A stretch of DNA of 64,000 nt, taken from contig OY781919.1 of the NCBI GenBank assembly GCA_963677215.1, forward strand, positions 3,720,001 through 3,784,000, written 5' to 3'. The notes below the pieces were generated by a model. It ran no database searches. It was not told where the DNA came from and saw nothing but the letters and a program-made list of their open reading frames with translations. Of the stretch, positions 31,997-40,574 are shown in pieces. Position 1 is the first letter of the stretch; every line of letters starts with the position of its first letter. The position numbers and the translations under genes are program-made. The DNA is from G963676795 sp963677215. Lineage in GTDB: Bacteria; Desulfobacterota; Desulfuromonadia; Desulfuromonadales; Geopsychrobacteraceae.

Positions 31997-33337
31997 ATGA
32001 CCCGAAAGAAAACCTTCCTCGCTGTTGTCGCCGATGCCAATGGCGAAGTATTTGAACATCCTGACCTGCTCATGGCCGGCATGAATGGCATGACGGTGTG
32101 CCACCCGGACAGCACCGAACTGATCCCGCTCCCCGAAGGGAGTCGCCTGTTCACCGTCCCTGATACACCGGTCATCGGCTTTGAAAGAAAATCAGGCCGT
32201 CAGGTAACCATTGATGCCCTCCCCGCCAAATGGGGCGGGGAAAAGATTCAGGCAGTTTCGGCCTTTGTCACCCCCGCATTCACCCGCACCTTGCTGCCGG
32301 CAGTCGCATATGCGAAGAAAAGCGTTCAGCTGACGCTCTGGTCCTATACTGCGGTCGGCTGGTGTGTCGAAGAGGAACGCTTTTACGTAGCGGCCGTCCG
32401 GGTCGACCGCAACCAGCAGTGGCAACCGGAACACTACGACGACCGAATCCTGGAACCGTTGGTCAGAAAACGGGTGGCCGAGCAACCGGACAACCGGCTG
32501 ATTGAACAGTTGTCACGCTGTGCGCTCGACTACCACTGCTTTGCCGCCAAAAATCTCTTTTTCGGCCGCTGGGAGGCCCCTCTGCCCTGCTCTCCGGCCT
32601 GTAACGCCAACTGTCTCGGCTGCATTTCCCTGCAGGAAGCTCCAGAGTGTTGTGAATCGAGCCAGGACCGCCTCAGTTTTGTTCCAACCGTCGAAGAACT
32701 CTGCCAGGTTGCGGTTCCCCACCTGAAGATGGCTGAAAATGCGATCGTCTCGTTTGGCCAGGGCTGTGAAGGCGACCCGATCCTCCAAGTCGACCGGGTT
32801 GTTGCGGCCGCCGTCAAAGAGATGCGGCGCCAGACCGACCGTGGAACCATCAACTTCAATTCAAACGCTTCGATCCCTGTCGCGATTGACAAGCTGGCCG
32901 ACGCCGGCATCGATTCGATCAGAATCTCCCTGAACTCGGTTCAGGAGCGCTTCTACAATGCCTACTACCGACCGACGGCATATTGTTTTGAAGACGTTAT
33001 GGAGTCGGCCAGAAGAGCGAAGCAGAACGGTTTATTCACCATGCTCAACTACCTGGTTTTCCCTGGCATTACCGACCGCGAGGACGAGATCAGCAAGCTG
33101 CTGGAACTGATCGACAAGGTCGGGATCGACCTGATCCAGATGCGCAATCTTGCCATTGACCCACAGATGTACTGGCAGGCAATGGCTGCTGAAGGGCGCG
33201 GGGTCGGCATGAAGGCGATGCTCGACCGCATCAAAAAAGAGATTCCAAAGATCCAGTTCGGTTATTTCAACAGGACCAGAGACAACTTCTACCCGCTGGG
33301 CTATGAAACCGACTGGCCGTTGCCTGCCTGCCTGTAA
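31997..33337 (+). CDS. Radical SAM protein with an unusual N-terminal extension
   Basis: 446 aa. The radical SAM cysteines C202, C206 and C209 (ACNANCLGC) come unusually late. About 195 residues of a domain I cannot name precede them (contains LWSYTAVGWCVEEERFYVAAVRVD). After the cluster come the SAM-binding SFGQGCEGDP and the barrel strands DSIRISLNSVQERFYNAYYRP and LNYLVFPGITDREDEI. The ATG at 31997 has AAAGGAG upstream. Single gene, closed by the terminator at 33344. Reaction unknown. Confidence 0.83.
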   Translation: MTRKKTFLAVVADANGEVFEHPDLLMAGMNGMTVCHPDSTELIPLPEGSRLFTVPDTPVIGFERKSGRQVTIDALPAKWGGEKIQAVSAFVTPAFTRTLLPAVAYAKKSVQLTLWSYTAVGWCVEEERFYVAAVRVDRNQQWQPEHYDDRILEPLVRKRVAEQPDNRLIEQLSRCALDYHCFAAKNLFFGRWEAPLPCSPACNANCLGCISLQEAPECCESSQDRLSFVPTVEELCQVAVPHLKMAENAIVSFGQGCEGDPILQVDRVVAAAVKEMRRQTDRGTINFNSNASIPVAIDKLADAGIDSIRISLNSVQERFYNAYYRPTAYCFEDVMESARRAKQNGLFTMLNYLVFPGITDREDEISKLLELIDKVGIDLIQMRNLAIDPQMYWQAMAAEGRGVGMKAMLDRIKKEIPKIQFGYFNRTRDNFYPLGYETDWPLPACL

Positions 33338-33343
33338 TTCATC

Positions 33344-33393
33344 AAAAAAGCCCCGTATGGCCGGGAATCTCATCCGGCCATACGGGGCTTTTT
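33344..33393. terminator. Bidirectional terminator after radical SAM gene 2
   Basis: A long perfect stem, GCCCCGTATGGCCGG (33350-33364) with CCGGCCATACGGGGC (33374-33388), flanked by A6 and T5 runs. It ends both the plus-strand radical SAM gene and the minus-strand protease gene. Confidence 0.92.
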
Positions 33394-33430
33394 GCACTAC
33401 AACAAAAGGCTTATCCCCTCTTGGCCAATA

Positions 33431-34117
33431 TTACCAGAACTGCCAGGCTTTGACATAAAGGACATAGATACCGAGGGCAAGATTGGTCACGCCATGGCAA
33501 AAGATACACTGCATCAGGCTTTTGGTCCGATAGAGCAGTAGACTGTAGAATGCCCCTGCCATGACTCCTGCCAACACCAGATGATGCTCAAAACCGAAGA
33601 GCAGCGCACCGATGACAAAAGATGCAAGACTGTAGGTTCCGATCCTGACGCTTTCAAAATCCGACCTTATGATGTAACGCAGCAGAAAAGAACGCCAGAA
33701 AAGCTCTTCCATAAACGGCACAACGATGGCAGCCCCCGCCAGCCGGGCAAAGATCATCCCGGCCCTGTGCCACCCGACCGGAAAGACGGAAGGATCAAAG
33801 CCGGCCCCCTCTCCGAACGTGGCAAAAGTCCAGTCCATATTGACCCACAGGACAAAGACCAGCAAACCGAGAACCAGGCTCAGCAATGTCGTTTGCCACC
33901 GCCCAAGATCGCTAAGGTGTATTTCCGTATAATGGCGGCGAAAGAGCAGCAGAAGCAGCAGAACAACAATAATCTTCAGTGGATAGAGATAAAGCAGATG
34001 CCGTTCGTCAAGAGAGGCATAACCATGTTCAAACAGTGAGCCAAGCCCCTGTTGAATTGCGATGAACAGCATAAAGACGGCAAAAGGGAGAATGCGAACC
34101 CATCCGGCAGGACTCAT
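33431..34117 (-). CDS. CAAX-prenyl-protease-related (CPBP) membrane protease
   Basis: 228 aa with about six to eight membrane helices. The glutamic-protease motifs of the CPBP/Abi family are present in order: MEELFWRSFLLRYI (EExxxR), FGFEHHLVLAG (FxxxH) and CHGVTNLALG (HxxxN). The short form resembles the CAAX-related proteins sometimes tied to exosortase systems; no exosortase is seen here. ATG at 34117, with TGGAG 6 nt upstream, overlaps the stop of acpH (ATGA). Substrate unknown. Confidence 0.82.
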   Translation of the reverse strand: MSPAGWVRILPFAVFMLFIAIQQGLGSLFEHGYASLDERHLLYLYPLKIIVVLLLLLLFRRHYTEIHLSDLGRWQTTLLSLVLGLLVFVLWVNMDWTFATFGEGAGFDPSVFPVGWHRAGMIFARLAGAAIVVPFMEELFWRSFLLRYIIRSDFESVRIGTYSLASFVIGALLFGFEHHLVLAGVMAGAFYSLLLYRTKSLMQCIFCHGVTNLALGIYVLYVKAWQFW

Positions 34118-34731
34118 GGCAACTCCAGGAGGCAGGGGGAAACAAGTGGGTGACAGCTCTTCCAACTGCGTACAAGCTTCTCGGCTGAGACCATGAACCT
34201 GAAGAAATCGTCACGCAGCAGCGGCCTGTGCTGCTCGAGGTCAGCGAGAGCCAGACTCAATGGAAACTTATTGTTCAGCCGCCCCTCAAGTCGCTTAAGC
34301 ACCCTGGCAACAATCTCGGGCAAGCGGTAGGACGACAGCCAGTCATTGGCAATCATATGGGGAAGGATATTTAAAAGACCGCGATTCAACGCAGCCCGTT
34401 GGGACTCAAGCCCGGCATAGACAGCAGCGGCAAATGGTTCCAGCCCGACCGCGGAAAAGCGATCCCAGTGACAGGCGAGAAAATGATCGTAAAAAACATC
34501 GATCACGATACCTCTGGCAAATCGCAATTGAGGATTCAGGCGCCTGCAGCTGATCTTGAAATCAGGGTCCTGATTCGTATAGGAATCAACAAAACGATGG
34601 AGACGGATATGCCGGACCAACTGGGCCGGCATATCACCAAAGTTCGGACCCTTGTGAAAATCTCCCATCAGCGATCCTGCCCAGGCAAGGGCGTTCGCGT
34701 CGGAGAAGTAGAGATGAGCCAGATAGTTCAA
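34114..34731 (-). CDS. acpH: Acyl carrier protein phosphodiesterase
   Basis: 205 aa of the AcpH/DUF479 family. MNYLAHLYFSDANALAWAGSLMGDF and RHIRLHRFVDSYTNQDP carry the metal-binding His/Asp residues of the HD-like fold, and ARGIVIDVFYDHFLACHW is characteristic. It hydrolyses the 4'-phosphopantetheine group off holo-ACP. It lies 14 nt after the TPR gene and overlaps the protease gene, giving a three-gene unit. Confidence 0.87.
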   Translation of the reverse strand: MNYLAHLYFSDANALAWAGSLMGDFHKGPNFGDMPAQLVRHIRLHRFVDSYTNQDPDFKISCRRLNPQLRFARGIVIDVFYDHFLACHWDRFSAVGLEPFAAAVYAGLESQRAALNRGLLNILPHMIANDWLSSYRLPEIVARVLKRLEGRLNNKFPLSLALADLEQHRPLLRDDFFRFMVSAEKLVRSWKSCHPLVSPCLLELP

Positions 34732-34745
34732 GGCCGCACCCGCTA

Positions 34746-35864
34746 TCAGCTCTGGCCGTCGAGGTGCCCTTCGAGTTCGTCCTTGAGCTTCTGCTGCAAC
34801 GGAACCTCATTGATCAGTTTCTGAAACAGGTCGAGCATGATACTGCGCTGTCCGGAACGCACGAAGCGCTTGACGAGAAGATCGAGACGGGATGCAATCT
34901 CGTTTTCATCTTCGATCATGCGGATGAAGTAGAGAAACGCTTTGCTCCATTCCCCCTGCTCGGCATAGAGACAAATCAGACCGACGGTTGAGAACGGATC
35001 GCTGCCAAAATTCAGTGCCCGCAGGTATGAGCTTTCAGCCGGTGCGAATTGACCGAGGTGATAGTAGGCGTCACCCATCCGCGTATGCAGGGCCTGGGTC
35101 CCTTCTGATGTCTCGAGAATCTTCATCCAGATGGCGATCGCTTCTTCATACTTGCGATGCCAGCGACAGCAGTTGCCCAGACCATACAGAGCATAGGGGT
35201 TATCCGGATCGACCTTGAGAGCGCGCCTGAAGTAGAGTTCGGCACTTTCAAAATCGGTTATTCTCCAGCACAGCTTACCGATGATAGTGAGAATATGCAG
35301 TTCGTTCTCATCAAAGCTCAGGACTCTTTCATAAGTTCTGATCGCCTGTTCATCCTTGCCCATGCGGTGCAGCAGATCGCCCAGACCAGTCAACGCGTAA
35401 CGGTCGCGGGGTGCAATATCCAGAATCTGCTGATAGACATTTTCTGCCTTGTCGAATTGCTGAAGGGCTTTATAGCTGTCAGCGATACGGGTCATGACGT
35501 GCTTGTCCTGCGGCCGCAGGATCAGATAACGGTCCCACAGGGCTATAGCCTCGCTATGGCGTTCCTGTTTTTTGTAGACATCACCAAGGCCACGGAGTGC
35601 GAACAGGTTTGTCGTATCGATATCCAGTAATTTGGTATAGCATTTCTCTGCGCCGTCATAGTCCCGTAACTCACGGCACGCATCCCCCATACCGGACAAC
35701 AGGTAAGGATTTTCCGGTTCCATCTCCAGACCGGTACTGAAGAGACTTCTGGCTTCCGAAAAACGTCTTGAGCGCAGACGTTGTCTGGCTTTTTTAGAGA
35801 TATCGATGACGCTTAATTTTTTTTCCTGCTGAGGGGACCCCTGTGGCAACTTTTCATTCTCCAT
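34746..35864 (-). CDS. TPR-repeat protein
   Basis: 372 aa. About eight to nine tandem tetratricopeptide repeats (for example NPYLLSGMGDACRELRDYDGAEKCYTKLLDID and NPYALYGLGNCCRWHRKYEEAIAIWMKIL) run from residue 30 to about 290, after a short Lys/Gln-rich head. No signal peptide, so a cytoplasmic scaffold. ATG at 35864 with a weak AAGG site. First gene of the unit with acpH and the protease; partner unknown. Confidence 0.85.
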   Translation of the reverse strand: MENEKLPQGSPQQEKKLSVIDISKKARQRLRSRRFSEARSLFSTGLEMEPENPYLLSGMGDACRELRDYDGAEKCYTKLLDIDTTNLFALRGLGDVYKKQERHSEAIALWDRYLILRPQDKHVMTRIADSYKALQQFDKAENVYQQILDIAPRDRYALTGLGDLLHRMGKDEQAIRTYERVLSFDENELHILTIIGKLCWRITDFESAELYFRRALKVDPDNPYALYGLGNCCRWHRKYEEAIAIWMKILETSEGTQALHTRMGDAYYHLGQFAPAESSYLRALNFGSDPFSTVGLICLYAEQGEWSKAFLYFIRMIEDENEIASRLDLLVKRFVRSGQRSIMLDLFQKLINEVPLQQKLKDELEGHLDGQS

Positions 35865-36326
35865 CCGTGGAACCTTTCATTTTGGTTTTTCATTTTCAAA
35901 ACGCTTCGTCAAGCGTTCCCAATATAGGCTTCGGCACCAAGCCTTCCAGTTTTATCATCGCGACGACAAGACAAGATCAAGGCATCATCGCCGATCAACA
36001 CAATATACGCAAATGCCAGCTATCCCCCTCCGATAACAGGCGGTAATCTCAGGACAATCCTCCTGCTTCAAGCTCTCCGACAACAACAGGAACATCACCC
36101 AAATATAAGACTGTATCACAATCTCGCCAACAATCAACCACCTAACGTTCTTCGAAGGCGAAACCTTTTGTCTAATTGCATCCAGGCTGATATACAGATT
36201 ATTCTAGAATACAGATGTCACGGTCAGAAACAGAACGGTCGGCAAACCTGTTATTATTATTTGCTGAAATCTCAATCGACAGCCAAGATTATTCAGATCT
36301 GACAAAACGACTAAAGGATAACTCCG
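35865..36326. other. Divergent intergenic region of 462 bp
   Basis: No gene is supported here. Seen: a 7-bp hairpin, AACGCTT/AAGCGTT (35900-35917), just upstream of the TPR gene, and a possible plus-strand promoter for the peptidase, TTGCAT (36176-36181), 18-nt spacer, TATTCT (36200-36205), overlapping the palindrome ATTCTAGAAT (36201-36210). The rest shows nothing I can name. Confidence 0.5.
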
Positions 36327-37460
36327 ATGATCAATGAACTACGTATCTGTGATGAATTTATGCGCCAGGCGTCCATCGACAGCCCATCTTTCAAAGAAGG
36401 CGCTATCTCTGTCTACCTCAAGCAGCGTTTCGAACAACTGGGAGCTCAGGTTATTTTTGATACTGCCGGGGCAGTGGTCGACAGCGAAAGCGGCAACCTG
36501 ATCGCCCGCTTCAGCGGAACCCGCCAGGGAGAGCCTCTGATCCTGTCCGGCCACATGGACACCGTTACTCCGGCACAGAACGTCCAACCGATCCTGAAGG
36601 ATGGCATCTTCACCAGCGCCGGCGACACCATCCTGGGCTCTGACGACAAGGCCGGACTGGTCGAGATTATCGAAGCCATCGAAGTTCTCAAAGAACAGCA
36701 GATTCCCCATGTACCTCTTGAAGTCGTCATCACCATCTGTGAAGAACAGGGGCTGCTTGGAGCCAAGGCACTCGATTTCTCGCTATTGGAAGGGAAACGG
36801 GGCATCGCGCTCGACACCACCGGAACCGATATCGTCATTCACAAAGCACCCGCCGCCAAACGCTTCAAAATCGACATCTATGGTCACGAAGCCCATGCCG
36901 GCTTCTGCCCTGAACAGGGCATTTCAGCTATCCAGATTGCCTCACGGGCGGTCGCTCGCATGCCGCTGGGACGAATCGATGCCGAAACAACAGCCAATAT
37001 CGGCACCATCCACGGCGGACAGGCCGCCAATATCATCCCCAATCACGTCACGATGAACGGTGAAACACGTAGCCACGATCAAAACAAGCTTGAAGAATAT
37101 ACCGGGCGAATTCTTGCTGCCCTGAATGAGGAAGTTGCTGCTGCCCATGTCCAGATTGGCAACGAACTCAAACAGGCCAGGCTGGAGGTCGAGATTCAGG
37201 ATGATTACCCGGCCATGAATGTCGATCAGGACTCGGAGATCATCAGCATCATCCGGCAGGCGGGTGAAGTCCTGAACCGACCGCAGCAGATCCGCTCGGC
37301 CGGCGGTGGCTCTGACGCCAACATCTTCAATGCCAACGGCATTGAGATGGTCATCATGGCCTGTGGTATGGATAAGGTCCACTCCATCAACGAACAGGTA
37401 AAGGTCGATGACATGGTCAAGACCGCAGCACTGCTAGTCGAAATCATCCGCCGGGCATGA
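36327..37460 (+). CDS. Peptidase T-like M20 metallopeptidase
   Basis: 377 aa of the M20 family, peptidase-T-like type. Zinc ligands and catalytic residues are in LSGHMDTVTP, GSDDKAGLVEIIEA, ICEEQGLLGAKALD, LDTTG and GHEAHAGFCPEQG; GGSDANIFNANGIEMVIMACGMDKVHSINEQVKVDDM closes the catalytic domain. It should release N-terminal residues from short peptides in the cytoplasm. AAAGGATAACTCCG precedes the ATG. Convergent with the PHP gene, 9 nt apart. Confidence 0.9.
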   Translation: MINELRICDEFMRQASIDSPSFKEGAISVYLKQRFEQLGAQVIFDTAGAVVDSESGNLIARFSGTRQGEPLILSGHMDTVTPAQNVQPILKDGIFTSAGDTILGSDDKAGLVEIIEAIEVLKEQQIPHVPLEVVITICEEQGLLGAKALDFSLLEGKRGIALDTTGTDIVIHKAPAAKRFKIDIYGHEAHAGFCPEQGISAIQIASRAVARMPLGRIDAETTANIGTIHGGQAANIIPNHVTMNGETRSHDQNKLEEYTGRILAALNEEVAAAHVQIGNELKQARLEVEIQDDYPAMNVDQDSEIISIIRQAGEVLNRPQQIRSAGGGSDANIFNANGIEMVIMACGMDKVHSINEQVKVDDMVKTAALLVEIIRRA

Positions 37461-37469
37461 TGAAAAGAA

Positions 37470-38348
37470 TCAGAAATCAAGCCGCGAACCGCGTCTTTCC
37501 AGGGACTGGCGAATCTCTTCGACACAGGCATAGGGAACTGGGTTGCCATGGGCGCCACGACCGATCTCAATGGTAGCGTCCGGGTCGCCATGAAAATCAG
37601 AACCACCAGTGACGATCAGTTCATTAGCCCTGGCGAAGTTGATCAGCCAGTTGATCCCTTCTATCCCGACGCCGTTATTGTACGCCTCGATACCGTCGAG
37701 GCCCAGGCCTTTGAGCTCGAGCATAACCGTCCGCAACTGACTGCGGTTGCGGCACAGATAAGGCGGATGAGCAAGCACCACAATTCCACCGATGCGATGA
37801 ATCAGATCGATCGCCTTGTCGGCCGGGAAATAGCGCTTAGGGACATCACAGGGGATCAGGTAGCGATCAAAGGCATCATCATTGCTTGTCGCATAACCGG
37901 CTGCCCGCAAAGCTCTGGCGATATGGGGCCTGCCGATCGTACCATCAGCCGAAGCGTAGATCTCTTCAATATCGAGAGGAGACCGCTGTTCGTCTTTCAA
38001 TTTCAGATTGATCCGCTCGACAATCTGAGCCGAACGATTTTCACGAAAATCCTGAAAGGCCTTCAGCTCGGCCTGCAATTCGCCAGAGGTATAATCGAAG
38101 CCATAGCCGAGCAGGTGCATGTCGGTATGTTCGCGCCATTGGGTCGAAAGTTCAACGGCTGGAATGACATTGATACCAAAGCCCATGGCCGCCTGACGGG
38201 CCGGAACGATCGCATCGATATTGTCGTGATCAGCCAGAGCGATCACCCCCATTTCAAGGCCGGCCGCGGCAGCGACGACGTCTTCAGGACGCAAGAAACC
38301 GTCCGAGCAGGTCGAGTGGATATGAAGATCGACGTATTCAGTTTGCAT
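37470..38348 (-). CDS. PHP-domain phosphoesterase (RNase AM / nucleotide phosphatase type)
   Basis: 292 aa. The PHP metal-binding motifs are clear: VDLHIHSTCSDG, IALADHDN, VIPAVELSTQW, HLLGYGFD, VVLAHPPYL and GGSDFHGD. Members of this subgroup (YciV, RNase AM) hydrolyse 3',5'-nucleoside bisphosphates or trim RNA 5' ends. ATG at 38348. Divergent from the ABC transporter genes and not part of a wider operon. Confidence 0.88.
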   Translation of the reverse strand: MQTEYVDLHIHSTCSDGFLRPEDVVAAAAGLEMGVIALADHDNIDAIVPARQAAMGFGINVIPAVELSTQWREHTDMHLLGYGFDYTSGELQAELKAFQDFRENRSAQIVERINLKLKDEQRSPLDIEEIYASADGTIGRPHIARALRAAGYATSNDDAFDRYLIPCDVPKRYFPADKAIDLIHRIGGIVVLAHPPYLCRNRSQLRTVMLELKGLGLDGIEAYNNGVGIEGINWLINFARANELIVTGGSDFHGDPDATIEIGRGAHGNPVPYACVEEIRQSLERRGSRLDF

Positions 38349-38565
38349 GGTATGATGCTTTCATAAAAAAATATCAGATGGCTGAACAAAAATACCGGCA
38401 ACCCGGCATTTGTTCCTGTTTGAAATCACCGACAGCTTTATATTATTGTCAGATTCTAGGCATAATGCCAGCCAGTCTCTCATTTTCTGACGGATGCGGA
38501 CGGATTGACGCCAACGAAACCTAGAGTGTACACAAAGAAAAACGACTTCCTCAACGGAATAATAC

Positions 38566-39522
38566 ATGAGTAAACGCTTAGCCGTTACCGGCCTGAAAAG
38601 TTATTTCCATACCCGCAGTGGAGTCCTCAAGGCGATTGACGGAGTCAGTTTTTCCATAAACCAGGGGGAAACCCTGGCTCTAGTCGGCGAATCAGGATGC
38701 GGAAAATCGATGACAGCCCTTTCCCTGCTGAGGCTCCTGCCGGAACCGGGCAGGATCGTTGCCGGCAAAATCGAACTGGATGGCCAGGACCTACTGCAGC
38801 TATCGGAAGAGGAGATGCGCAAAATCCGTGGCAATGCAATATCGATGATCTTCCAGGAACCGATGACCTCACTAAACCCGGTACTGCGCATCGGTGAACA
38901 GATCGCCGAAGTCCTGCGTCTGCATCGCAAAATGACGAAAAGCGAAGCCCTGACCCAGGCCGCAAAACTGCTGATCAGAGTCGGAATTGCCGATGCGACG
39001 AGACGGCTGCGCGAATATCCGCACCAACTCTCCGGCGGCCAGCGCCAGCGAGTAATGATCGCCATGGCCCTTGCCTGCAAGCCAAGACTGTTGATTGCTG
39101 ACGAACCGACCACCGCCCTCGATGTTACCATCCAGGCCCAGATCATGGACCTGCTGCGTCAGATGCAGGAGGAATTTCAGACGACCATGTTGCTGATCAG
39201 CCACGACCTTGGGGTCGTGGCCGGTAACGCCGACAAGATCGCGGTCATGTATGCTGGGAAAATCGTTGAATACGGCCCGGTCAAAGAGGTCTTCAGTAAC
39301 CCGGCACACCCATACACCAGGGGACTGCTCAACTGCGTACCACGGCTTGGTCGGAAGCAGGACCTGCCAACCATCCCGGGCAGCCTGCCGAACCTCAAGG
39401 AACAACATGAAGGTTGTCTATTTCTGGCCCGTTGCCCTCAGCCCTGCCTAGAGTGCCCGACACAGGCTCCGAAAATGGAAGTTCTTGAGAATGACCACTG
39501 GGTCAGATGCTGGAGGAAATAA
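38566..39522 (+). CDS. Peptide ABC transporter ATP-binding protein (DppD/OppD type)
   Basis: 318 aa. Walker A GESGCGKS, Q-loop FQEPMTSLNPV, signature LSGGQRQRV, Walker B LLIADEPTTALD and H-loop ISHDLG are all intact. The C-terminal NPAHPYTRGLLNCVPRL with CLFLARCPQPCLECP is the Fe-S-type tail of peptide transporters. It pairs with the ATPase 2 nt downstream. No permease or binding protein is next to them. Confidence 0.92.
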   Translation: MSKRLAVTGLKSYFHTRSGVLKAIDGVSFSINQGETLALVGESGCGKSMTALSLLRLLPEPGRIVAGKIELDGQDLLQLSEEEMRKIRGNAISMIFQEPMTSLNPVLRIGEQIAEVLRLHRKMTKSEALTQAAKLLIRVGIADATRRLREYPHQLSGGQRQRVMIAMALACKPRLLIADEPTTALDVTIQAQIMDLLRQMQEEFQTTMLLISHDLGVVAGNADKIAVMYAGKIVEYGPVKEVFSNPAHPYTRGLLNCVPRLGRKQDLPTIPGSLPNLKEQHEGCLFLARCPQPCLECPTQAPKMEVLENDHWVRCWRK

Positions 39523-39524
39523 AC

Positions 39525-40505
39525 GTGCCGCTGCTTGTCGTAAAAAACCTGAAAAAATCCTTCTCTATCGCCTCCGGAGAAAAAGGCAAAAAAGACCTGT
39601 TGGTCGCCGTCAACGACCTATCCTTCAGCCTCAACCAGGGGGAGACCCTGGGGATTGTCGGCGAATCCGGCTGTGGCAAGTCGACAGCCGGCAAACTGAT
39701 CATGCAGCTCATCGAAGCCGACCGGGGAGAGGTCCTTTTTAACGGAACAGATCTCAGCAAACTCGGCCGCAGAGCGATGCGCCCCTATCGCCGCCAGCTA
39801 CAGATGATCTTTCAGGACCCCTACTCATCCCTGAACCCTCGCATGAAGATCGCTGATATCCTCGCCGAACCGCTGCAGATTCACGGCCTTGCCACAGGTG
39901 CCCAACTGCGCCAACGCTGCCTGGAGCTGCTACACCAGGTCGGCCTGAACGAAGAAGCACTGGATCGCTACCCGCATGAATTTTCTGGTGGCCAGCGGCA
40001 ACGGATAGGCATTGCCCGTGCGATTGCCGTCGAACCGCAACTGATTATTGCCGATGAGCCGGTCTCCGCCCTCGACCTGTCGGTTCAAGCCCAGATCCTT
40101 AACCTGCTCAAGGAAATTCAGCGCAGCTACAATCTCAGCTACCTGTTCATCGCTCACGATCTGGCCGTCATTGAACATATCAGCGACCGGATCGCTGTTA
40201 TGTATCTTGGTGAAATCGTCGAACTGACCAGTGCCGAAGAGCTCTACCGGGCGCCACGCCATCCATACACCGAAGCACTGCTCAATGCTGTGCCGGTGCC
40301 GGACCCAGCTGCACCGAGGCCGGTCGCCCTGAGCGGAGAGATTCCCTCGCCGGTCGAACCGCCGCCGGGCTGTCCATTTCACCCGCGCTGCCCCTACGCC
40401 GATCAACTGTGCCAGAGCGTCAAGCCGAAACTACAGGAGATTGAACCTCAGCACCTGGTCGCCTGTCATCATGACCAGTTGGTTGGTCAGCACAGACGCT
40501 GCTGA
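39525..40505 (+). CDS. Peptide ABC transporter ATP-binding protein (DppF/OppF type)
   Basis: 326 aa. Walker A GESGCGKST, FQDPYSSLNPR, FSGGQRQRIG, IIADEPVSALD and FIAHDLAVIEHI are intact, and the C-terminus has APRHPYTEALLNAVPVPDP and GCPFHPRCPYADQLC. I chose GTG at 39525, 2 nt after the stop of the previous gene, because GGAGG lies 8 nt upstream; an ATG at 39507 would overlap. Second half of the heteromeric ATPase whose membrane partners must be elsewhere. Confidence 0.92.
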   Translation: MPLLVVKNLKKSFSIASGEKGKKDLLVAVNDLSFSLNQGETLGIVGESGCGKSTAGKLIMQLIEADRGEVLFNGTDLSKLGRRAMRPYRRQLQMIFQDPYSSLNPRMKIADILAEPLQIHGLATGAQLRQRCLELLHQVGLNEEALDRYPHEFSGGQRQRIGIARAIAVEPQLIIADEPVSALDLSVQAQILNLLKEIQRSYNLSYLFIAHDLAVIEHISDRIAVMYLGEIVELTSAEELYRAPRHPYTEALLNAVPVPDPAAPRPVALSGEIPSPVEPPPGCPFHPRCPYADQLCQSVKPKLQEIEPQHLVACHHDQLVGQHRRC

Positions 40506-40512
40506 GATCAGC

Positions 40513-40541
40513 TTGACACAATGTGCCACCAGTGACACAAT
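40513..40541 (+). promoter_or_regulatory. Promoter with embedded operator before the hydrogenase-like regulator
   Basis: TTGACA (40513-40518), 17-nt spacer, CACAAT (40536-40541) forms a plausible sigma-70 promoter. Inside it lies TGTGCCACCAGTGACACA (40522-40539), an 18-bp TGTG-N10-CACA site that shares TGTGCCAC with the site at 42859. TGACACAAT also occurs twice here (40514 and 40533). The position between -35 and -10 suggests autorepression. Confidence 0.55.
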
Positions 40542-40574
40542 CCCCCATCACACAATCTCAAGGCGGGGAAACAG

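Noticed and set aside
37548..38366. 272-codon frame antisense to the PHP gene
   Set aside because: The PHP metal motifs are on the other strand; the antisense protein shows no recognisable features.
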